Below, in pieces: positions 39,234-47,813 of a stretch of DNA of 61,089 bases (the first letter of the stretch is position 1; each line of letters begins with the position of its first letter). Origin of the DNA: a virus; the IMG/VR virus record IMGVR_UViG_3300031658_000007, positions 1 to 61,089 of that record; one strand, written 5' to 3'. The translations under genes were made by a program, and so were the position numbers. The notes beneath the pieces were generated by a model. That model did no database searches, was not told the origin of the DNA, and saw only the letters and a program-made list of their open reading frames with translations.

Positions 39234-39854
39234 GTGTTTTTAGCTTTCATAAAAAACAGGGCAACAGAGTTAGAAGTTGCGTCAAAAATAATGGGTGTAC
39301 ACAAAACATTACCTTTTAGTGCTGTGTTAGGTTTAGTACTAATACACAATAAAATGGGAACGCTTGAACTAAACAGGGAAATAAAAAAGTTTTCCGTAAC
39401 GGAAGATTACTCAGACGTAAATACTGTACAAGCTTTCATACAAAATCACGTTCCATATAACGTGGATACTAACGTAGCTCCTAGCGTCATAGAAAGTTAT
39501 ATAGACTACTTTGTACCTAAAGATGATTGGTCAAAAACCAATGTTAGCAATAAAGATATAATGCATTTTTGTTTAGTTATAACTAAAACAGAAGAACTAA
39601 TTTTTAAAACAAAGCTAGGGGATTTGGTGTCTAGTACAAAAACTATAAGACTACTAGCTAATGTACAAAACATATTTAAATCGTTAAAGGAGCACATATC
39701 TCTATCTGACACAGGAGGTACACTTATAGAGTTTAGTACAAGAGGACAACTTAAAAAAAAGTTAATGCATGAAATAATTAATAGTACAAATAACACATAC
39801 ACTATTAAGTACAACCCAGAATCTACACACCAAGAAGAAAAAGGTATTATATAA
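39234..39854 (+). CDS. Hypothetical protein, 206 aa, GTG start
   Basis: GTG 39234 is preceded by TAGGAGG at ideal spacing. A helical, mildly basic protein with Ser-Thr-Arg-Gly-Gln-Leu-Lys-Lys-Lys near residue 170. Its stop touches the start of the MoxR-like ATPase gene, suggesting a shared function. No family recognised. Confidence 0.55.
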   Translation: MFLAFIKNRATELEVASKIMGVHKTLPFSAVLGLVLIHNKMGTLELNREIKKFSVTEDYSDVNTVQAFIQNHVPYNVDTNVAPSVIESYIDYFVPKDDWSKTNVSNKDIMHFCLVITKTEELIFKTKLGDLVSSTKTIRLLANVQNIFKSLKEHISLSDTGGTLIEFSTRGQLKKKLMHEIINSTNNTYTIKYNPESTHQEEKGII

Positions 39855-40624
39855 TGAAACATAATAGATATGATGAAGTTATAAACCTAGTAGAAAATGA
39901 TATTCCTATACTGCTTATAGGTGAAGCAGGTAGTGGAAAAACGACACTTATAAAACAAATAGCAGAACAACTAAATCTAAAGTTTTTTTCTGTATCAATG
40001 ACAAGACAAACTACCTTATCTAGCTTAGTAGGGTTTAAAAACATTAATGGTGACTATGTTAGTAGTCAACTACGGGAAGCAGTTGAGTTTGGTGGCTTAA
40101 TGCTACTAGACGAAATTGATGCGGGAGATCCAAATGTACTACTGTGTATTAACACATTAGAAAATAATTTTATGTCATTTCCTGATATAATAGTAAAAAA
40201 ACATAAAGACTTTAGGTTGTGTGCAACAGCTAACCCTCAAGGTAAACAATTTACTGGAAGAGCAGTGCTAGATGCAGCAACACTCGATAGGTTTGACATA
40301 ATAGATTTACCTACAGACAAAAGTTTAGAAACAGAAATAATTGGTGCCTCAGTAGCAGACCAAGTTAAAGACATAAGAGAAACATTAAAAAAGTGGAATT
40401 ACGAAAAATCCATAACTATGCGTGACTCTATAAGACTAAAGAAAAGAATAGAACTTAACTTAGTTACTGGCTTTATAGAAAAGTTGTTTGAAAACAACGA
40501 TGAACTAATAGCAGATTTCAATGAAAGAAGAGAACGTAAAACTTTCATACCACAAGAAATGTGTAACACAATAGATGAATTAATTTTAAACGTAAAAAAA
40601 TCTCAAGGAGTACATGATGCTTAG
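39854..40624 (+). CDS. MoxR/CobS-type AAA+ ATPase
   Basis: A 256-residue protein. Walker A Gly-Glu-Ala-Gly-Ser-Gly-Lys-Thr (23-30), Walker B Leu-Leu-Asp-Glu-Ile-Asp (84-89), sensor Thr-Ala-Asn-Pro-Gln-Gly, and Leu-Asp-Ala-Ala-Thr-Leu-Asp-Arg-Phe with the arginine finger. MoxR/CobS proteins remodel partner proteins, usually with a metal-binding or von Willebrand A partner encoded next door. N4 has a conserved AAA ATPase and partner in the same module. Overlaps the next gene by 11 nt. Confidence 0.85.
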   Translation: MKHNRYDEVINLVENDIPILLIGEAGSGKTTLIKQIAEQLNLKFFSVSMTRQTTLSSLVGFKNINGDYVSSQLREAVEFGGLMLLDEIDAGDPNVLLCINTLENNFMSFPDIIVKKHKDFRLCATANPQGKQFTGRAVLDAATLDRFDIIDLPTDKSLETEIIGASVADQVKDIRETLKKWNYEKSITMRDSIRLKKRIELNLVTGFIEKLFENNDELIADFNERRERKTFIPQEMCNTIDELILNVKKSQGVHDA

Positions 40625-41417
40625 ATTACCAGATGTTTTTCCAAAATCATGGGGGGAAAGAATAAACTTAGAAAACCTAGACTTTCTACCATTTCGTAAC
40701 TTATTACATTTTAAAAACCATGTATCTTTATTGTCACAATATGACGATGATCGTTGTGGTGTTACTTACAAACAAGCAGTATCAGATCTACTTAAAGGTA
40801 CAAGTGTTTACAACGAAGATGAGTATAAAACTATTAGGAATCTAGTGCGTAGTAACCTTCTTAAACGAGGATTACTGACACAAGAGGTATATGAACATTT
40901 TAAATATGCTACTGATGGTATTGTGGTAGATTATGATATGGGTAAGTACTCAGCAGGTGAGCCTGACTGTGTTATTACTCCTACAATGCAGTACGTAAAT
41001 TTCTTTTATGAGCTGTACATTAATATTAGCTACAGACACAACATAGAAGATTCAACTATAGCTCATAACATGAATAAAATGTTAGCTACAGTTGAAGAAT
41101 TACAACGACAGCACATCAACATTAAAATTTCTTTAGTGTTTCCTGCTAGTAAGTCTAACGATAAAAATGATTTTCTATCTGTCATACCTATTTATTCTCA
41201 CAGAGAGTTTAAAACTGCTAAAAAAATGGCTTCAGTACTAAACAATAGGTTACTACGTAAATTTTACTTTGCTATTTTAGAAAAGTATTACGGCAAAGAT
41301 TTGTCTGAAGGTTACGGAAATGAGTTAAAACTACCACATACAATGAATTTGGCTGACAATTTTGATGAAATTGAGTTTTTCACAAAAATTCAATCTCAAG
41401 CACAGGAATCACTGTAA
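40614..41417 (+). CDS. Probable partner of the MoxR-like ATPase
   Basis: A 267-residue protein overlapping the ATPase gene by 11 nt and the following gene by 1 nt. Contains Gly-Glu-Pro-Asp-Cys-Val-Ile, a Tyr/Phe-rich helix, and Ile-Lys-Ile-Ser-Leu-Val-Phe-Pro-Ala-Ser-Lys-Ser, a strand that could hold a degenerate von Willebrand A metal site, though the canonical Asp-x-Ser-x-Ser is absent. The function is inferred from the pairing. Confidence 0.55.
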   Translation: MMLRLPDVFPKSWGERINLENLDFLPFRNLLHFKNHVSLLSQYDDDRCGVTYKQAVSDLLKGTSVYNEDEYKTIRNLVRSNLLKRGLLTQEVYEHFKYATDGIVVDYDMGKYSAGEPDCVITPTMQYVNFFYELYINISYRHNIEDSTIAHNMNKMLATVEELQRQHINIKISLVFPASKSNDKNDFLSVIPIYSHREFKTAKKMASVLNNRLLRKFYFAILEKYYGKDLSEGYGNELKLPHTMNLADNFDEIEFFTKIQSQAQESL

Positions 41418-42835
41418 TGAGTACTTTTGAACTACTAGAGAAGTACGTAAAAAGTAAAACTAGTAACTTGGGGTATTTTCCTGAAGTAGTACAAAAAGGT
41501 ATTAACACTATTAACGGAGAGATACCGTTTAAGCTAAAACTGTCTATTACGCTATCTGAGCTGATAACATTCTCATCTCATCTAAGGAAGTCTATATCTT
41601 TGTTTGACGGTACACTAGTGCCTACAAACGCTATAGTATTTGCATTAAGCGCATCAGGTACTTCAAAAGATAAATCACTGAACGCAATTAGGAAATCGTT
41701 ACACACAGCATACTATAAGCTAGAAGAGAAACGTAAAGACTACGCTAAAGATAAAGCTAGGAAAATGGCTGTTGGACAAGGTGACACTAGAGAAGATTGG
41801 CAAAAGTACTATTTACCCCCAAAACCACTACAAGCTGGTCTAGGTACAGTAGAAGGACTGTTACACCACTTTTCTGACATAGCCTCTAACCCTTTGGGTG
41901 CAGGAAGTATTCTCAGTACAGAGATAGGAAGTGACCTACAAACTAATGGTGCTATGACCGATATTATTAAGACTATAGCCGTAGCTTATGACTTAGGTAA
42001 CGTTCCTCCTAAAATAGTTAAATCCGTAGAGAATCAAACATCAAGTATTAAAGGTTTACCTATTAATGCTCTTTTGTTTGGGTCACAGGAAGCTTTACTA
42101 TATAACAACGATATTAAGTCTAGGTTCAAACTTATATTTAATACACAGTTAGCTAGACGAAGTATATTTTCGTTTACTCCAGAAGTACCTGTTAAACCTC
42201 CTATCAAGTCTATTGATGAGTTATACGCTTTAAAGGAAAAAGAACGTGCTCAAGTACTACTAGCTCAGAAGGAACTAGACGAATTTACATCAGATCTAGT
42301 TGAACTAACTAACCAAGAACCTTTATCTGTCACTCCAGATGCTAACAAGTTATTCGATGTTTATATGGAGTACAACTCAATTATGGCTGATAACTTATCT
42401 AATAAGTATCCTATATCTAAGTTAAGCCGTAGACACAAACAATGGTTAGCACTAAAGCTGTCAGGTACTTACGCGATACTACAAAATGAAGAGCATGTTA
42501 CAGAGTTAACCTACGCTTACGCTATTAAAACAATAGAGTTTTTAGCAGAAGACTTACAAAAATTTGAGGTAGAGCTAGTAAAGGAACCTTACGAGCAACT
42601 AGCAGATCTTTGCTACTCTAAAGCAGAAGAAGGAAAGTTCACTATGTCATTACATGACTTACGTAAAATGGGCTATATAGCAGGTACAGGATCTCCTAAG
42701 AATAAGATTCTTGATCTAGCGACACTAGTTAACAGCTATGACCAAAATGCTACATACACAGGAAACCCTGATTCTATCAGTTACCAGCAAAGGTTAAAAA
42801 CTGACATTATAGGTGTTAGTTACATTATATTTTAA
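41417..42835 (+). CDS. Putative replication NTPase (DUF3987-like), 472 aa
   Basis: A hydrophobic strand then Ala-Ser-Gly-Thr-Ser-Lys-Asp-Lys-Ser (residues about 78-86) resembles a degenerate P-loop. It is followed by long charged helices and a C-terminal helical domain with Arg-Arg-His-Lys-Gln-Trp-Leu-Ala-Leu-Lys. DUF3987-type phage proteins in replication modules have this layout, but the match is weak. It sits next to the AEP-like primase gene, so a helicase or primase-associated role is plausible. Confidence 0.5.
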   Translation: MSTFELLEKYVKSKTSNLGYFPEVVQKGINTINGEIPFKLKLSITLSELITFSSHLRKSISLFDGTLVPTNAIVFALSASGTSKDKSLNAIRKSLHTAYYKLEEKRKDYAKDKARKMAVGQGDTREDWQKYYLPPKPLQAGLGTVEGLLHHFSDIASNPLGAGSILSTEIGSDLQTNGAMTDIIKTIAVAYDLGNVPPKIVKSVENQTSSIKGLPINALLFGSQEALLYNNDIKSRFKLIFNTQLARRSIFSFTPEVPVKPPIKSIDELYALKEKERAQVLLAQKELDEFTSDLVELTNQEPLSVTPDANKLFDVYMEYNSIMADNLSNKYPISKLSRRHKQWLALKLSGTYAILQNEEHVTELTYAYAIKTIEFLAEDLQKFEVELVKEPYEQLADLCYSKAEEGKFTMSLHDLRKMGYIAGTGSPKNKILDLATLVNSYDQNATYTGNPDSISYQQRLKTDIIGVSYIIF

Positions 42836-42847
42836 GGAGATACCACA

Positions 42848-43174
42848 ATGAAAAGTAAAAATAAAAATAGGCAGTTAGTTCAAGATATGATTTACATTCT
42901 AAAATCATGGAAAAATGGAAAAGCAGTAGAGTACTACTCTAAAGAAGCTCAAGATTGGTTAGAACTGTCTGATACTCCTGTATGGGACTTTAAAGAAGAG
43001 GTGTACAGAGTTAAACCATCATACAAATACATAATGCTACACCCAAATAAGGAATACGACAGAGTACCAGTTAATCCCGTATGCGAAGATATAGAACGAT
43101 ACGTTAAAAATATAGAAGAAATAGGTGAACTTGAGAAATTAGGGTACGAACTGTATAAAAGAGATAGTGTATGA
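42848..43174 (+). CDS. Hypothetical protein, 108 aa
   Basis: Preceded by AAGGAG. Trp-Lys-Asn-Gly-Lys-Ala-Val-Glu-Tyr, Asp-Thr-Pro-Val-Trp-Asp-Phe and Tyr-Arg-Val-Lys-Pro-Ser are features of small phage proteins with a beta-rich fold seen near nucleic acid enzymes. Overlaps the primase-like gene by 4 nt. Confidence 0.55.
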   Translation: MKSKNKNRQLVQDMIYILKSWKNGKAVEYYSKEAQDWLELSDTPVWDFKEEVYRVKPSYKYIMLHPNKEYDRVPVNPVCEDIERYVKNIEEIGELEKLGYELYKRDSV

Positions 43175-43947
43175 AAAATGCAGAGATGAAAGAGTACATG
43201 AAAGTTAATTGTGATAGTGGTTACGAACACCATGAAACAAAATTTGATGAACTTCCATTACTTCTACAAGAAAACGCTGCTTACAGCCCATTTAAATTTG
43301 AAAACGGGAAGAGAGCTAAAGCTAATATCATTGGTGGTGCTAAGTTTGTTGTGCTAGATATAGATAAATCTAAGCTAACAGATGAAGAAGCACATGTTCT
43401 TCTAGACGAGTATAACCACCATATTGCTAGAACTAGTGACCCTGAAAACAAATACAAGTTTCGTGTACTTGTAGAGCTAGACGCTGTTGTAGACGTAGAA
43501 GATCGTATGTGGACTTCTTTTATAGAAGAAGTAGGTATTGAACTTGGTTTTGTTATAGACAACCTACCTAAGAGCCAGATTTTCTTTTCTTACGCAGGAA
43601 GAGATATCCATACGCAACTAGAAGGCATACCTATGAAAGTTAAGCCACTGCTAGACCGTGCAGCTATACGATTACGTGATAAGCCAAAACCTGCTAGAGA
43701 GCTTCCAAATGCTAATAAACAGCAACTACTAGATGACCCACGTACTACGTTTGAATTTGCGTATAACGCAGAACAAGGAGAACGCAGCAGGTTAATGTAT
43801 AGATGTCTGGCCTACGCAATTGATCTAGGGGCTAGTGAAGAATATGTGACAACTCTAGCACACGAGGTTGATAACTATTGGGTTACACCTATGGACCCAG
43901 ATCGTTTGTTACACACACTAATAAACCCAGCGTTAAGGAGAATGTAA
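43171..43947 (+). CDS. AEP-superfamily primase-like protein
   Basis: A 258-residue protein. Phe-Val-Val-Leu-Asp63-Ile-Asp65 is the metal-binding motif of archaeo-eukaryotic-type primases. It is followed by Thr-Ser-Asp-Pro, then Lys-Phe-Arg-Val-Leu-Val-Glu-Leu-Asp (motif II/III region) and Gln-Ile-Phe-Phe-Ser-Tyr-Ala-Gly-Arg. A helical C-terminal part resembles the primase-associated domain. Located among replication genes of an N4-like phage, which use a phage primase. The catalytic call is by motif only. Confidence 0.65.
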   Translation: MKNAEMKEYMKVNCDSGYEHHETKFDELPLLLQENAAYSPFKFENGKRAKANIIGGAKFVVLDIDKSKLTDEEAHVLLDEYNHHIARTSDPENKYKFRVLVELDAVVDVEDRMWTSFIEEVGIELGFVIDNLPKSQIFFSYAGRDIHTQLEGIPMKVKPLLDRAAIRLRDKPKPARELPNANKQQLLDDPRTTFEFAYNAEQGERSRLMYRCLAYAIDLGASEEYVTTLAHEVDNYWVTPMDPDRLLHTLINPALRRM

Positions 43948-43949
43948 GT

Positions 43950-44369
43950 ATGTGGGAGTGTGTTGATAAAAAAATACTTTCACATGAAGATTTACACAAA
44001 GAATGTGTATCTATTGTATACGAACTTGAGTTTGAAGACGGTACACTATACATAGGAAAACTAGTAGTTAGGTCTATGCGTAGGCTAAAGCCCACTAAGG
44101 CTCAGTTAGCTATCCGCAAAAACTACAAAAGAGTAGAACTTAAAAATATACCTTTTGTGAACTACACAGGGTCATCAGAAGAAGTTAAAGGTAAAATTGC
44201 AGTAAGAAAAGAAATACTACACCAGTGTAGCAATAAAAAAACTGCAACATATCTGGAAGCAAAAGAACTATTTACTGCTAATGTTTTATACAACGACAGT
44301 TACTTAAATAAAAATATTAGTGGTGTTTACTTTGAAAATTCGTTAGACGGATTAATTTTACTTAGTTAG
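43950..44369 (+). CDS. GIY-YIG-family endonuclease-like protein
   Basis: The start is taken at ATG 43950, three bases after the primase stop. 139 residues: Val-Tyr-Glu-Leu-Glu-Phe with Leu-Tyr-Ile-Gly-Lys (GIY-YIG strands), then Tyr-Thr-Gly-Ser-Ser, Lys-Glu-Ile-Leu-His-Gln-Cys, Glu-Ala-Lys-Glu-Leu-Phe-Thr, and Asn-Val-Leu-Tyr-Asn-Asp-Ser-Tyr-Leu-Asn, all characteristic of a common phage endonuclease family. It may be a free-standing homing endonuclease inserted in the replication module. Confidence 0.7.
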   Translation: MWECVDKKILSHEDLHKECVSIVYELEFEDGTLYIGKLVVRSMRRLKPTKAQLAIRKNYKRVELKNIPFVNYTGSSEEVKGKIAVRKEILHQCSNKKTATYLEAKELFTANVLYNDSYLNKNISGVYFENSLDGLILLS

Positions 44370-44379
44370 GAGAAATATT

Positions 44380-44847
44380 ATGGGACTAGACATGTATCTA
44401 GATGCCGATATTTATATTGGTGCAAAGCACGATCATAGAAAAGTTAGTGGTAAAATTGAAATTGAAATTGAAGGTTTACTAGTACCTCTAGGTATAGAAG
44501 ATGTTGAGTCTATAACAAAAAACATAGGTTACTGGAGAAAAGCTAATGCAATACATAATTGGTTTTTAGAAAATTGTACATGCAGTGAAGAGGGACAAGA
44601 AGCGTCTGTGTCAATAGACGATCTAGAGAATCTAGCGGTAGCTTGTGAGAAAGTTTTAGCTTATAGAACACTAGCAGAAGACATACTTCCTACAAGCAGT
44701 GGGTTTTTCTTTGGTTGTACAGACTACGACGATTACTACTATGAAACACTTAAAGATACTTTAGATGTAATAGACAAAGCTAAAGAATTAAAAGATACGT
44801 TACCTCTTAGTGCTTACTTAACATTTAAGTACACAGCTAGTTGGTAG
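44380..44847 (+). CDS. Conserved phage protein (Met-Gly-Leu-Asp-Met-Tyr type), 155 aa
   Basis: Starts Met-Gly-Leu-Asp-Met-Tyr-Leu and contains Ile-Gly-Tyr-Trp-Arg-Lys-Ala-Asn-Ala-Ile-His-x-Trp-Phe, then Gly-Phe-Phe-Phe-Gly-Cys-Thr-Asp-Tyr-Asp-Asp-Tyr-Tyr. This is a widely distributed phage protein of unknown function. Its occurrence between nuclease and polymerase genes gives no clear role. Confidence 0.68.
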   Translation: MGLDMYLDADIYIGAKHDHRKVSGKIEIEIEGLLVPLGIEDVESITKNIGYWRKANAIHNWFLENCTCSEEGQEASVSIDDLENLAVACEKVLAYRTLAEDILPTSSGFFFGCTDYDDYYYETLKDTLDVIDKAKELKDTLPLSAYLTFKYTASW

Positions 44848-44881
44848 CCAATAAAATAACTAATAAACAACGTGGGGTACT

Positions 44882-45535
44882 ATGTCATACCTAAAAGTAA
44901 CTTATGAAGTGTACAACACTTTATTTAAAATAAATAAGGTACTTAAAAAGCTAAACACACACAGTATATTAGCATTTGACGTTGAAACTAGATCTGCTTA
45001 CTCACAAAAAGAAGTTAAAGAAGCTAAAGATCTACTAAAACATCCTGAACTTATAAAACCTGAGTACCTAATCCTAGTTAAACAGGTAGCTAAATCATCA
45101 GGTTTGAGTTGTCCACAGCTTATACACACGACACACTTTATATTTGGTTTGTCAGAAACTGAGAGTGTGATACTGATCGCACCAGATAAAAAGACAGAAG
45201 TAGCCTTATGGAATTGGGTTGTACAGTACAAAGGTAAATTGTTAATACATAACACAGGGTTTGATTTAAAGATCTGTTACCAGCGTACAGGACAGTTTCC
45301 TGTTGATTACGAAGATACTCAACTACTAGCTAAGTGCTACATGAATAACGCAGAAAACTGGAAGGCTAGAACAGGACTTAAATTGTTAATGGGACAGTAC
45401 TATGATCCTAAATGGAGTTTGTTTGAAGACTACAATGTTGAAAAACTAAACAACAAAGACTTTGTATCATACTGCTCAATTGATGGTGCTGCAGTAGTAA
45501 TGCTGTGGAACCAATTAAAGGAGTACGTAAAATGA
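44882..45535 (+). CDS. 3'-5' exonuclease subunit of a split family A DNA polymerase
   Basis: A 217-residue DnaQ-like domain: Exo I Asp33-Val-Glu35, Exo II His-Asn124-Thr-Gly-Phe-Asp129, Exo III Tyr197-Cys-Ser-Ile-Asp201. These are the proofreading motifs of family A polymerases, but here they form a separate gene ending 258 nt before the polymerase gene. It should proofread in complex with that protein. Confidence 0.82.
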   Translation: MSYLKVTYEVYNTLFKINKVLKKLNTHSILAFDVETRSAYSQKEVKEAKDLLKHPELIKPEYLILVKQVAKSSGLSCPQLIHTTHFIFGLSETESVILIAPDKKTEVALWNWVVQYKGKLLIHNTGFDLKICYQRTGQFPVDYEDTQLLAKCYMNNAENWKARTGLKLLMGQYYDPKWSLFEDYNVEKLNNKDFVSYCSIDGAAVVMLWNQLKEYVK

Positions 45536-45618
45536 AAACCAAGATAGAGTACAGAGTAAATGGCTGCTTAACTGACATAGAGACATCTGCTAGTAGTATA
45601 TTTGTGGAGGTGTTGTGA
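45532..45618 (+). CDS. Tiny peptide between exonuclease and polymerase, 28 aa
   Basis: Its ATG overlaps the exonuclease stop (ATGA) and its stop overlaps the next ATG (TGATG), so the frame could act as a translational coupler. Composition is unremarkable. It may be real or a relic of a once continuous polymerase gene. Confidence 0.35.
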   Translation: MKTKIEYRVNGCLTDIETSASSIFVEVL

Positions 45619-45797
45619 TGTCAGGCAACATGTACCAACTAAGGCACCCTAACAAAATACCTATAGGTGGGTATTTTTTTGTGGATGGTCCTTTTGATGC
45701 TCATGGTTATGTACTTCAACATATACATACCAACGAAAAAGGTACTCTGCACCTAATAAGAGGTACTGGTACTAAAGACAGGAGGAATAAAAAATGA
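45618..45797 (+). CDS. Small hypothetical protein, 59 aa
   Basis: Preceded by GGAGG. Contains Gly-Gly-Tyr-Phe-Phe-Val-Asp-Gly-Pro and a basic C-terminus (Lys-Asp-Arg-Arg-Asn-Lys-Lys). The last codons overlap the polymerase ATG. No family recognised. Confidence 0.5.
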   Translation: MSGNMYQLRHPNKIPIGGYFFVDGPFDAHGYVLQHIHTNEKGTLHLIRGTGTKDRRNKK

Positions 45798-47581
45798 GAC
45801 CTTGGCAAATACTACCAGTACCGTACCCTAAAGACTTTGATCCTTCAAAGGAGCAGCCAGACTATTTCTACCAAAACTTTGTAAAACACTTCATACCTGA
45901 CATGATTCAAATGACTTCTGTTGGATTGAATATAGACCAACAAGCAGTAGAAGAGCTAAGAAATACTATAGATACTGTACTAGAGTCTGTATCTGAAACT
46001 CTTGAAAACAACACACTAATTAAGGAGTATCAAGAACATACACATCCTTACTTGGTGAAAGAGTATAAAGATAAAGTACTAGGCAGCGTCAGAACAGTTG
46101 AACATTATGTTAAGGAATACAACCCAAAAAACATTACACATAGGACTTACGTAGTTAATAACTATGTTGAGAATAAAAAAGTACACGAAGTTAAAAGCAA
46201 GTGGACTATTTCAGACATAAAAAAGCTAAACACATACGTAAAAGAAAAATTCCTTAGTATGATTATTGATGGTTCTGTGTCTGTAAAAAATAAGTTTGTT
46301 GTAGGAGGTATGCTGACTATGGCGAAAGATCAGTCTGCATTATGGAACAAACCTAGATACGAAAAATCTGATATACCAGTAGAAATTCCTAAGTTCAATC
46401 CTGGGAGTAACAAGCAATTACAAGAATTTTTTGAGCTGCTGAAAGTATCTCCTATTACTGTTAGTAAAAAAACAGGTAACGCCAGCTGGAACCGAGATAA
46501 CATAGAACTTTTGTATAAAATTAGTTCTGATAAAAAGTTACTAGAAGTGTTACAAGCAGTAATTGACCACTCATTTAGTGGTATAATAAGAAATAACTTC
46601 CTTGCTGCATTCGACAACTTTACTGTTGACGGAGTACTGTACGGAAACATTAAGTTATTTGGGGCTAAATCGTTTAGAAACACCTCTAACGGCCCTAACT
46701 TACTTAATATGCCTAGTAGTAGGTCTATATACGCTAAACCGCTTAAAAGGTGCTTTACGGCTCCCTGCGGGTACATTGTATACGCAATAGACTACAGTGC
46801 ATTAGAAGACAGAGTAATAGCAAATTTATCAGACGATAAAAATAAACAAAATATATTTTTAGAAAACCTTGATGGTCATTCGCTTAACGCTTGCGGTTAC
46901 TTCCCAAAAGAAATAGCAAAAGTACTAGGCGAGAACAAAGACAATGTAGCTTACGTTAAAGAGTTTTACAGACTAGTAGAAGATGAAAAGCATCCTATAC
47001 TTTCTAAGATACGATTTATCTCTAAAGCTCCTACTTTTAAACTTGCTTATGGTGGGTATCCTGACGCAAGTAAAGGAGGAGTAATTACACAAGACATATT
47101 TGATAATTATCATAATGTCTTATACCCATCTATAACAAAGTATAGAGAAGAATACGTATTACCTTTTGCTAAAAAGAATGGATATGTGCATCTAGGGTTA
47201 GGTTGCAAAATATACTCAAATGAAGCAGAAAGTCATATTCGTACACTACATAACGCAACTTGTCAGTTCTGGAGCATACTAAGTTTAATAACTGTAAACG
47301 AAATTAACTACCAGATACGAAAAGAAGGTTTAGAGGAACAAATTAAAGTTTGTTCTACTATATATGACTCTATATATTTTGTAGTTAAAGAAGAAGCTGA
47401 AGTTATTAAGTGGCTAAACAACATACTAGTACCAATAATGAACTCAGACTACTTGGTGAATGCACCTGTTGGAAATGAATGCGTAGGAGAAATAGGTAAA
47501 AACTGGAGTGACTTACACACTATAAAAAATAATGCTTCTATTGAAGAAATAAATAAAGTAATGGAGAAAATCAACAAATGA
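45794..47581 (+). CDS. Family A DNA polymerase, polymerase domain only
   Basis: A 595-residue protein. Motif A Asp333-Tyr-Ser-Ala-Leu-Glu-Asp-Arg; motif B Arg407-x3-Lys411-x3-Phe415-x3-Tyr419-Gly, the exact Pol I spacing; motif C Tyr524-Asp525-Ser, where most members have His-Asp-Glu. The thumb-like N-terminal 300 residues lack exonuclease motifs, which lie in the separate 217-residue protein. It is the phage replicative polymerase. Confidence 0.9.
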   Translation: MRPWQILPVPYPKDFDPSKEQPDYFYQNFVKHFIPDMIQMTSVGLNIDQQAVEELRNTIDTVLESVSETLENNTLIKEYQEHTHPYLVKEYKDKVLGSVRTVEHYVKEYNPKNITHRTYVVNNYVENKKVHEVKSKWTISDIKKLNTYVKEKFLSMIIDGSVSVKNKFVVGGMLTMAKDQSALWNKPRYEKSDIPVEIPKFNPGSNKQLQEFFELLKVSPITVSKKTGNASWNRDNIELLYKISSDKKLLEVLQAVIDHSFSGIIRNNFLAAFDNFTVDGVLYGNIKLFGAKSFRNTSNGPNLLNMPSSRSIYAKPLKRCFTAPCGYIVYAIDYSALEDRVIANLSDDKNKQNIFLENLDGHSLNACGYFPKEIAKVLGENKDNVAYVKEFYRLVEDEKHPILSKIRFISKAPTFKLAYGGYPDASKGGVITQDIFDNYHNVLYPSITKYREEYVLPFAKKNGYVHLGLGCKIYSNEAESHIRTLHNATCQFWSILSLITVNEINYQIRKEGLEEQIKVCSTIYDSIYFVVKEEAEVIKWLNNILVPIMNSDYLVNAPVGNECVGEIGKNWSDLHTIKNNASIEEINKVMEKINK

Positions 47582-47778
47582 AAAGTACTATAGAAAATAA
47601 AGAAGAAATACTAGACGCAATGGCAAACAGTGCTATTAAAGATCTAGACATGAAAAATTTATTGGAAATTGCTTATGAGTCTGCATACACGTACTTAGAA
47701 ACACTGACAGACGCAGAGCTAATGGAAGCTATTTTAACTAGGATGCCAGATTTAGAACCAGATGTAGTCTGGTCATAG
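47578..47778 (+). CDS. Small acidic protein, 66 aa
   Basis: Overlaps the polymerase stop by 4 nt. Acidic helices (Asn-Lys-Glu-Glu-Ile-Leu-Asp-Ala, Leu-Thr-Asp-Ala-Glu-Leu-Met). No family recognised; close coupling suggests a polymerase accessory, by position only. Confidence 0.5.
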   Translation: MKSTIENKEEILDAMANSAIKDLDMKNLLEIAYESAYTYLETLTDAELMEAILTRMPDLEPDVVWS

Positions 47779-47813
47779 TAAACAACATACGTGTTACAAC
47801 AGGAGTAAAAAGT

